In this document: one piece after another, positions 7,127-11,752 of the stretch
How positions within the stretch are numbered: position 1 is the first letter of the stretch
Layout: the number at the start of each line of letters is the position of its first letter
Assembly: GCA_946482595.1 (NCBI GenBank)
Contig: CAMLSD010000127.1
Coordinates: 1-11,752, forward strand
Source of the DNA: an uncultured Comamonadaceae bacterium
GTDB taxonomy: Bacteria > Pseudomonadota > Gammaproteobacteria > Burkholderiales > Burkholderiaceae
Reading direction: 5' to 3'
DNA length: 11,752 nucleotides
Notes under the pieces: model-generated
Database searches by the model: none
What the model saw: the letters and a program-made list of their open reading frames with translations, nothing else
Told to the model about the DNA's origin: nothing
Translations under genes and position numbers: made by a program

Positions 7127-7534
7127 TCAGCGCACGACCTGGGCGCACAGGCGCGCCACGTCCACGGCCGACAGCGGTTTCTGTATCAGGCGTTCCATGC
7201 CGCTGGCGCGGGCCAGCGGTGCGTCATCGACATCGGCACTGGTGCCCACCAGCACGACGGCCTGCCCGCCCGGCTCGGCCCGCAGCGCGCGGGCGAGGTC
7301 GTAGCCATTCATGCGGGGCATGCGACAGTCGGTGATCACCAGCACATGGTGGTGCTCACGCCACAGCGCCAGCGCCTCCTGGCCGTCCTCGGCCACGTCG
7401 ACCTGGCATCCACAGGCTTCGAGATGGGTCGAGATCAGCAGTTGCTGCACCCGGTCGTCCTCAGCCACCAGCACGCGCAAGCCATCGGCAGGCGCGCCAG
7501 CAGAGGCCGAAGGAGGTTCATCGGATGCAGACAT
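7127..7534 (-). CDS. Stand-alone receiver-domain response regulator (BvgS/EvgS-receiver-like)
   Basis: A 135-residue protein that is almost entirely a receiver domain, with a Ser/Ala/Pro-rich N-terminal tail (1-18) and no output domain. Strand one ends VLVAEDD (21-27) with the acidic cluster. The phospho-acceptor is D69 in TDCRMPRMNGYDLARALR (68-85), the Ser/Thr switch is S99 (30 residues on) and the conserved lysine is K119 before Pro. It should be phosphorylated by an unseen histidine kinase. The DCRMPRMNG wording resembles receivers of BvgS/EvgS-type hybrid kinases more than CheY. The position of CheY's switch Tyr106 is Leu116 here, so it is unlikely to be an ordinary CheY. I chose the ATG at 7534; upstream in-frame sequence is unlike a receiver, though a GTG four codons earlier is possible. 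No good ribosome site is seen. It converges on cheB and lies 88 bp downstream of hemW on the same strand. Its partner and function are unknown. Confidence 0.88.
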   Translation of the reverse strand: MSASDEPPSASAGAPADGLRVLVAEDDRVQQLLISTHLEACGCQVDVAEDGQEALALWREHHHVLVITDCRMPRMNGYDLARALRAEPGGQAVVLVGTSADVDDAPLARASGMERLIQKPLSAVDVARLCAQVVR

Positions 7535-7595
7535 GGGCGGTCGGTTCACGGGTGCAGACGATTGAAGAACATGCTGCCACGCACATCGCCGGATG

Positions 7596-7615
7596 AAAAG
7601 CCCCGCGAAGGCGCT
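7596..7615 (-). terminator. Weak intrinsic-terminator-like hairpin after hemW
   Basis: Read on the minus strand a few bases after the hemW stop, AGCGCC and GGGGCT form a short stem with one G-G mismatch around a TTCGC loop (7599-7615). A run of four T follows (plus-strand A at 7596-7599). The shape and position suit a terminator, but the stem is short and the T run brief. If it works, the downstream response regulator would need its own promoter within 7535-7598, where I recognise no clear -35/-10 pair. Confidence 0.35.
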
Positions 7616-7622
7616 GTCAGGG

Positions 7623-8885
7623 TCAACCCGCGTTGGGGTCATCCCGCAGAAACAGGCTCTGCAGGTCGCTGAGGAAGTCGAAACCTCGGGCTGTGGGCCA
7701 GGCGCGCTGCCAGTCCCGGGCGAGCAGCCCGCGGCGCTCGGCTTCGTCGAGACCGGCGCTGATGGCCGAGATCGGCAGCCCGGTACGCTCGGTGAACCAG
7801 GCCAGGTCGAAGCCCTCGCGCAGCCTCAGCGCATTGAGCATGAACTCGAACGGCAGCTCGGCACGTGCCACCTCCTGGTCCTGCGACACCGCCTGCCCCG
7901 CCAGCGCCTCCTGCATGTAACGGGCCGGCTCGCGCCAGCGGGTCTGGCGCACCACACGGTGAGGAAAGCTCAGCTTGCTGTGCGCACCCGCGCCGATGCC
8001 GAGGTAGTCACCGAAGCGCCAGTAGTTCAGGTTGTGCTCGCAGGCATGCCCGGGCCGTGCGTAGGCCGACACCTCGTAGCGCTGCATGCCGTCGGCCTGG
8101 GTGGTCTCGGTGATGAGGTCGAGCATCTCGAAGGCCGTGTCGTCGTCGGGCAGCGGCGGCGGATGTGAGGCAAACCAGGTGTTGGGCTCGATCGTCAGGT
8201 GATAGACCGACAGATGGGGCGGCTGCCAGCTCAGGGCACGCCGCAGGTCGGCCTCGCATTCGGCCAGCGTCTGGCCGGGCAGCGCATACATCAGGTCGAT
8301 GTTGAAGGTGTCGAAACACTGGGCGGCCTCGTCCAGCGCCGCACTGGCCTGGGCGGCGTCATGCACCCGGCCCAGGGCCTGGAGCTTGGTGTTGTCGAAA
8401 CTCTGCACCCCCACCGACAGGCGGGTCACCCCCGCCGAGCGGAAGCCGCGGAAGCGGTCGCGCTCGAAGGTGCCGGGGTTGGCCTCCAGCGTCACCTCGC
8501 AACCCGGCTCCAGCGGCAGCAGGGCACGCACGTCGGCCAGCAGTCGGTCGATCGATTCCGGTGCAAACAGGCTGGGCGTGCCACCGCCGATGAAGATGCT
8601 GTGCACACGCCGGCCCCAGACCAAAGGCAGCGCGGCCTCGAGGTCGGCACGCAGCGCATCGAGGTAGCGCGCCTGCGGCAGTTCGCCGCGTCCCTCGTGT
8701 GAATTGAAGTCGCAGTAGGGGCATTTGCGCAGGCACCAGGGCAGGTGCACATACAGCGCCAGGGGCGGTGGTGCCCCCAGGCTCAGTGTGCCGGGCCGCA
8801 AGAAGCGGTCGGCCACCGGGGCCGTGGCGGGTGCGTGGCCGGCGGTGGCGATCGGAACCACCTTGGACGAGGGCGGAAGCGCCAT
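7623..8885 (-). CDS. hemW: Radical SAM haem chaperone HemW
   Basis: A 420-residue radical SAM family protein, formerly annotated as oxygen-independent coproporphyrinogen oxidase-like. Characterised HemW proteins bind haem and deliver it to haem proteins such as respiratory enzymes. LYVHLPWCLRKCPYCDFNSH (44-63) contains the C51-x3-C55-x2-C58 triad for the 4Fe-4S cluster. FIGGGTPS (98-105) is the SAM-contacting GGG segment. NIDLMYALPGQT (195-206) and HNLNYW (284-289) are family features. The C-terminal part (about 345-415) is the helical HemW region. The ATG at 8885 has a good ribosome site (AAGGA, plus-strand 8894-8898). This start gives about 40 residues before the radical SAM core, longer than in E. 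coli HemW, which begins just before it. It lies 86 bp after rdgB on the same strand; rdgB and hemW are also neighbours in E. coli. Confidence 0.95.
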   Translation of the reverse strand: MALPPSSKVVPIATAGHAPATAPVADRFLRPGTLSLGAPPPLALYVHLPWCLRKCPYCDFNSHEGRGELPQARYLDALRADLEAALPLVWGRRVHSIFIGGGTPSLFAPESIDRLLADVRALLPLEPGCEVTLEANPGTFERDRFRGFRSAGVTRLSVGVQSFDNTKLQALGRVHDAAQASAALDEAAQCFDTFNIDLMYALPGQTLAECEADLRRALSWQPPHLSVYHLTIEPNTWFASHPPPLPDDDTAFEMLDLITETTQADGMQRYEVSAYARPGHACEHNLNYWRFGDYLGIGAGAHSKLSFPHRVVRQTRWREPARYMQEALAGQAVSQDQEVARAELPFEFMLNALRLREGFDLAWFTERTGLPISAISAGLDEAERRGLLARDWQRAWPTARGFDFLSDLQSLFLRDDPNAG

Positions 8886-8971
8886 CTCAACGATCCTTCA
8901 GGCGGCAGGCCAGCCGCTTTGGCACGCCAGCCGCGGGTAGCGCGGGCCGGCCAGGGGTCGGCAGTTCCAGC

Positions 8972-9589
8972 TCATTCAAGATGCCAGGCCTCCCGCATCA
9001 GCGCCAGCATCTGGCGGGCCGCCAGGGCGCGGTGGCTGTGCGCGTTCTTTTCGGTGGGGCTCAGTTGCGCCACCGTCCTGCCCAGCGCCGGGATGAACAT
9101 CAGCGGGTCATAGCCAAAGCCGCCCTCGCCGCGCAGGCTGTCGAGGATCTCGCCGTGCCAGCGGCCGGTGGCCACCAGCGGCTCGGGGTCATCAGCCGAA
9201 CGCACGGCCACCAGCACGCTGACAAAACGCGCCCGGCGGTCGTCCACACCGGTCATGCGCCGCAGCAGCTCGGTGTTGTTGGCGGCATCCTCGCGCGGGC
9301 CGCCGAACAGCGTGGCATAACGTGCCGACAGCACTCCGGGGGCACCGCCCAGTGCATCCACGCAGATACCTGAGTCATCGGCCAGGGCCGCGCCCTGCGC
9401 ATGCAGCGCGGCGTGCCGCGCCTTGGCCAGCGCGTTTTCGAGAAAGGTCGGATGGGGTTCCTCGGCCTCGCCGATGCCCAGCGAGCCCTGGGTCACGAGC
9501 GCCAGGCCCAGCGGCTCGAACAAGGTCTGCATCTCGACCAGCTTCTTGGCGTTGTTGGACGCCAGCACGACACGATCGCCCCGCTTCAC
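8972..9589 (-). CDS. rdgB: dITP/XTP pyrophosphatase RdgB (Ham1 family)
   Basis: A 205-residue cytoplasmic Mg-dependent enzyme that hydrolyses dITP, ITP and XTP to monophosphates, keeping deaminated purines out of DNA and RNA. VVLASNNAKKLVEM (7-20) is the nucleotide-binding start with the conserved Asn and Lys. FLENALAKA (49-57) is the next motif and ALADDSGI (68-75) carries the catalytic Asp. GEGGFGYDP (154-162) and NAHSHRALA (182-190) complete the family set. Length is typical. The start codon is GTG at 9589, one base after the rph TGA, with a GGGAG ribosome site inside the end of rph (plus-strand 9596-9600). Translational coupling to rph is therefore likely. No in-frame ATG precedes the first motif, which supports the GTG. 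Confidence 0.97.
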   Translation of the reverse strand: MKRGDRVVLASNNAKKLVEMQTLFEPLGLALVTQGSLGIGEAEEPHPTFLENALAKARHAALHAQGAALADDSGICVDALGGAPGVLSARYATLFGGPREDAANNTELLRRMTGVDDRRARFVSVLVAVRSADDPEPLVATGRWHGEILDSLRGEGGFGYDPLMFIPALGRTVAQLSPTEKNAHSHRALAARQMLALMREAWHLE

Positions 9590-9590
9590 C

Positions 9591-10316
9591 TCAGACTCCC
9601 AGCGCGCTGCGCTGCAGGCCGACCAGCTCGCCGATGCCTTTTTCAGCCAGCGCGAGCATGTCGTTCATCTCGGCCCGGGTGAAGGCCTCGCCCTCGGCCG
9701 TGCCCTGAACCTCGACAAAGGCGCCGGCCGAGGTCATGACCACGTTCATGTCGGTGTCGCAGGCCGAGTCTTCTTCGTAGGCCAGGTCCAGCAAGGGCGT
9801 GCCCTGGACGATGCCCACCGACACCGCCGCCACGAAGGCGCGGATCGGCGAGGTGGTGATCCGGCCCTGGTCGATCAGCCAGCTCACCGCATCATGGGCG
9901 GCCACGAAGGCGCCGGTGATCGCCGCGGTGCGGGTGCCGCCATCAGCCTGGATGACGTCGCAATCGAGCGAGATCGTGCGTTCGCCCAGGGCCGCCAGGT
10001 CGAACACGGCCCGCATGGACCGCCCGATCAGGCGCTGGATTTCCTGGGTGCGACCGCTTTGCTTGCCGCGTGCGGCCTCGCGGTCACCTCGCGTGTGCGT
10101 GGCCCGGGGCAGCATGCCGTATTCGGCCGTCACCCAACCCTCGCCGCTGCCCTTCTTGTGCGACGGCACACGTTCTTCGACCGATGCGGTGCACAGCACC
10201 TTGGTGTGGCCGAACTCGACCAGCACCGATCCTTCGGCATAGCGGGTGTAGTGACGGGTCAGGCGCACGGGGCGCAGGGCATCGGCGGCACGGCCGCCCA
10301 GACGTTCGTAGGGCAT
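9591..10316 (-). CDS. rph: Ribonuclease PH
   Basis: A 241-residue phosphorolytic 3'-5' exoribonuclease that trims tRNA precursors and some structured RNAs using phosphate; it acts as a hexamer of the PNPase fold. Conserved blocks are [13 protein letters not shown] (5-17), [17 protein letters not shown] (60-76), [17 protein letters not shown] (87-103), [19 protein letters not shown] (118-136) with phosphate-binding R129, [18 protein letters not shown] (177-194) with the metal-binding acidic residues, and VEVQGTAEG (201-209). It is full length and shows no frameshift, unlike the truncated rph of E. coli K-12. The ATG at 10316 has an AAGGAA ribosome site (plus-strand 10321-10326). It follows the phosphatase gene by 91 bp and is directly coupled to rdgB. 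Confidence 0.98.
   Translation of the reverse strand: MPYERLGGRAADALRPVRLTRHYTRYAEGSVLVEFGHTKVLCTASVEERVPSHKKGSGEGWVTAEYGMLPRATHTRGDREAARGKQSGRTQEIQRLIGRSMRAVFDLAALGERTISLDCDVIQADGGTRTAAITGAFVAAHDAVSWLIDQGRITTSPIRAFVAAVSVGIVQGTPLLDLAYEEDSACDTDMNVVMTSAGAFVEVQGTAEGEAFTRAEMNDMLALAEKGIGELVGLQRSALGV
9596..9600 (-). promoter_or_regulatory. Ribosome binding site fixing the GTG start of rdgB
   Basis: On the minus strand GGGAG lies inside the last rph codons, six bases before the GTG at 9589. It supports the non-ATG start and implies that ribosomes finishing rph can reinitiate on rdgB. Confidence 0.7.
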
Positions 10317-10407
10317 CAGCTTCCTTGCATGGCATGGCAGGGCACCGGGGGTGCCGCTGCGCGGTCACGGGGCATGACCGGGGTGTCGAACCCGAAGGCG
10401 CGTGCCT

Positions 10408-11319
10408 TCAGGGCTTTTTCTGGGACGAGCGCTTGATCGCCTCGTTGATCTCGCGGATCGAGCGCTCGATCTCGGCTTCGTCCAGGTCGTCGGGCTCCTG
10501 GCCGAGCACACTGGCCTGGATGGTGGAGGCAAACACCTCCTCGCCGAGCGACTGTGTGGAAATGGCCTTGGTGGAGTCGTAGTCTTCGGACGACTCCCAC
10601 TCGACCGACAACACCGTGACGTTGTCGCTCTTGGCGCCGGCCTTGCGCAGCGCCATCTCGACCAGTTCGGGCACGGCATCGGCGATCGGCCGCGTGGCGA
10701 GCTGGTCGGTGATGGTCTGGTCGGTCACGCTGCCCCACAGGCCGTCGGAGCACAGCAAGAGGCGGTCGCCTTGCTGCAGCAGCATCGGGCCGACGGTGTC
10801 GACCACCGGCTTGCCAGGGCTGCCCAGGCAGGTGAACAGCACGTTGCGGTTGAAGCGCTCGCCCATCGGCACCACACCGTTGAGGGTTTCCTGCAGCTCG
10901 GAGTAGGAGTGGTCGCGGGTGCGCGCAATCAGCTTGTCGCCGCGCACCAGGTAGAGGCGGGAGTCACCGCAATGGGCCCAGTAGGCCGCGCCGTTCTGCA
11001 TCACGCAGGCCACGACGGTCGTGCGCGGTGTGTCGATCAGGGCCTTTTCGGTGGCGTAGCGCAACAGCTGGTGATGCCCGGCGATGATCGCATCGTGCAG
11101 GAAGCGCACCGGATCCTTCAGCATCGGCTTGGCATCGCGCTGGAACAGCGCCGACATGGTCTGCAACGCAAGCTGCGAGGCGACCTCGCCCTCGGGGTGC
11201 CCGCCCATGCCGTCGGCCAGGGCAAACAAACCGGAATCCCGCGTGTAGCAATAGCCCATGCGGTCTTCGTTCTTTTCGCGGCCACCCTTGCGGCTGACCT
11301 GATAGACGGAAAATCTCAT
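10408..11319 (-). CDS. PP2C-family (PPM) serine/threonine protein phosphatase
   Basis: A 303-residue metal-dependent phosphatase that removes phosphate from Ser/Thr, probably reversing the kinase encoded just upstream. Its metal-binding and core motifs are in order: GGREKNEDR (12-20), FALADGMGGHPEGE (32-45) with D36/G37, AHCGDSRLYLVR (115-126), LCSDGLWGSV (189-198) with D192, and KSDNVTVL (230-237) with D232/N233. The catalytic domain ends near 240. A 63-residue C-terminal extension follows: it is Ser/Thr-rich, then strongly acidic (EPDDLDEAEIE), then basic (KRSSQKKP). Bacterial PrpC/Stp-type enzymes usually stop soon after the domain. No membrane segment is visible, so it should be cytoplasmic. 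I chose the ATG at 11319, seven bases from a perfect AAGGAGG, over the GTG immediately before it. The gene lies 20 bp after the kinase stop, so they form an operon. Confidence 0.96.
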   Translation of the reverse strand: MRFSVYQVSRKGGREKNEDRMGYCYTRDSGLFALADGMGGHPEGEVASQLALQTMSALFQRDAKPMLKDPVRFLHDAIIAGHHQLLRYATEKALIDTPRTTVVACVMQNGAAYWAHCGDSRLYLVRGDKLIARTRDHSYSELQETLNGVVPMGERFNRNVLFTCLGSPGKPVVDTVGPMLLQQGDRLLLCSDGLWGSVTDQTITDQLATRPIADAVPELVEMALRKAGAKSDNVTVLSVEWESSEDYDSTKAISTQSLGEEVFASTIQASVLGQEPDDLDEAEIERSIREINEAIKRSSQKKP

Positions 11320-11326
11320 CACCGGG

Positions 11327-11333
11327 CCTCCTT
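11327..11333 (-). promoter_or_regulatory. Strong ribosome binding site of the PP2C gene
   Basis: A perfect AAGGAGG on the minus strand sits between the kinase stop and the phosphatase start. It is seven bases from the ATG at 11319 but only four from the preceding GTG at 11322, which favours the ATG. It suggests efficient, independent translation of the phosphatase relative to the kinase. Confidence 0.8.
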
Positions 11334-11339
11334 CGGGCG

Positions 11340-11752
11340 TCAGGCCTGTTTGCCGCCCTTGAGGTTCTCAAGCTGCAGCTTGAGACGTTCGCTGAAACTG
11401 AGCTTGGTGTAGCGGCGCTCGGTTTCGCGGGCCAGTTCCTTCTGCAGTGCAAACACGCTTTGCGGCCGCGACAGCGGATCCAGCGCCATGCACCATTCGG
11501 TGACCTCGATCAGGTTGTCGGAATAGATGTTGCGCAGCCGCGAAAGCGACAGCGTGAGGCGGTCTTTCTCGAGCCGCTGCGGCGCATCGTTCGGCGGATA
11601 GCCCTGCATGCAGGCATAGATGCACGCACCGATCGCGTAGATGTCGGTCCAGGGGCCCAGCGTGCCGTCGCGGCGGTACATCTCGGGCGCGGCAAACCCC
11701 GGCGTGTACATCGGCCGGATGAAGTTGCCTTCCTTGCTCAGCACCTCGCGCG
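11340..11752 (-). CDS. Serine/threonine protein kinase, C-terminal part (5' end outside window)
   Basis: This is the 3' end of a Hanks-type protein kinase gene whose frame is open to the right window edge. About 137 residues are visible. They begin in the activation segment: YTPGFAAPEMY carries the subdomain VIII APE motif, followed by WTDIYAIGACIYACMQGYPP (subdomain IX, with the structural Asp) and CMALDPLSRPQS (subdomain XI Arg). The catalytic loop, ATP-binding lysine and DFG lie outside the window. After the kinase domain only about 30 residues remain, ending in a charged helix (SERLKLQLENLKGGKQA). There is no transmembrane segment and no PASTA or other sensor module on this side, so any sensing region must be N-terminal or absent. 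The PP2C phosphatase gene begins 20 bp downstream, forming a kinase-phosphatase pair of unknown substrates. Confidence 0.93.
   Translation of the reverse strand, partial: REVLSKEGNFIRPMYTPGFAAPEMYRRDGTLGPWTDIYAIGACIYACMQGYPPNDAPQRLEKDRLTLSLSRLRNIYSDNLIEVTEWCMALDPLSRPQSVFALQKELARETERRYTKLSFSERLKLQLENLKGGKQA

Noticed and set aside
7535..7622. Gap between the response regulator and hemW checked for a small gene or promoter
   Set aside because: No reading frame with codon bias or ribosome site, and no convincing -35/-10 pair on the minus strand. Only the weak hairpin was kept.
10402..11412. A 336-codon plus-strand frame opposite the phosphatase
   Set aside because: The minus strand encodes a complete PP2C with all metal-binding residues, and this frame has no motif of its own.
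1..11752. CRISPR arrays, insertion sequences, tRNA or rRNA genes, attachment sites, defence genes
   Set aside because: No regularly spaced short repeats, no transposase or integrase motifs, no RNA-gene-like segments, and no break in base composition. The only long repeats are inside the receptor genes.

Overview
The window is one contiguous, very GC-rich stretch, dense with genes and with strong G/C preference at third codon positions. Gene content, order and protein sequences point to a motile betaproteobacterium, most likely Burkholderiales (Leptothrix/Rubrivivax/Ideonella-like). That placement rests on remembered family resemblance, not on a search. I see no mobile element, CRISPR array, tRNA or rRNA. 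No stretch longer than about 140 bases is without a gene.

Left part, plus strand (1-7028): a chemotaxis cluster. It runs from the 3' end of one chemoreceptor (MCP), through a complete MCP, cheW and another complete MCP, to the adaptation genes cheR, cheD and cheB. A good intrinsic terminator after the second MCP, followed by a possible sigma-28 (FliA-type) promoter, suggests that cheW-mcp-cheR-cheD-cheB can be transcribed separately from the two upstream receptors. CheW couples receptors to CheA. CheR methylates receptors, CheB demethylates and deamidates them, and CheD deamidates them. The truncated first receptor ends in the CheR/CheB-docking type sequence DWETF on a long Pro/Ala/Thr linker, and the other two receptors lack it. 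cheA, cheY and cheZ are not in the window and must lie elsewhere.

Middle (7029-7534): a small single-domain response regulator on the minus strand, converging on cheB. Its receiver resembles those of BvgS/EvgS-type hybrid kinases more than CheY.

Right part, minus strand (7623-11752): read in transcription order, the 3' end of a Ser/Thr protein kinase, a PP2C-type phosphatase, RNase PH (rph), the dITP/XTP pyrophosphatase RdgB, and the haem chaperone HemW. Kinase-phosphatase and rph-rdgB are tightly spaced (20 bp and 1 bp), which indicates operon structure. The kinase and phosphatase probably act on a common set of phosphoproteins. rph (tRNA 3' processing), rdgB (nucleotide-pool cleaning) and hemW are housekeeping genes.

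Overall this looks like a well-conserved core region. I did not find a convincing undescribed system. The points most worth a second look are the receptor tether with its matching CheR, long exact DNA repeats between the receptor genes, the candidate sigma-28 promoter, the orphan receiver, and the C-terminal extension of the phosphatase.
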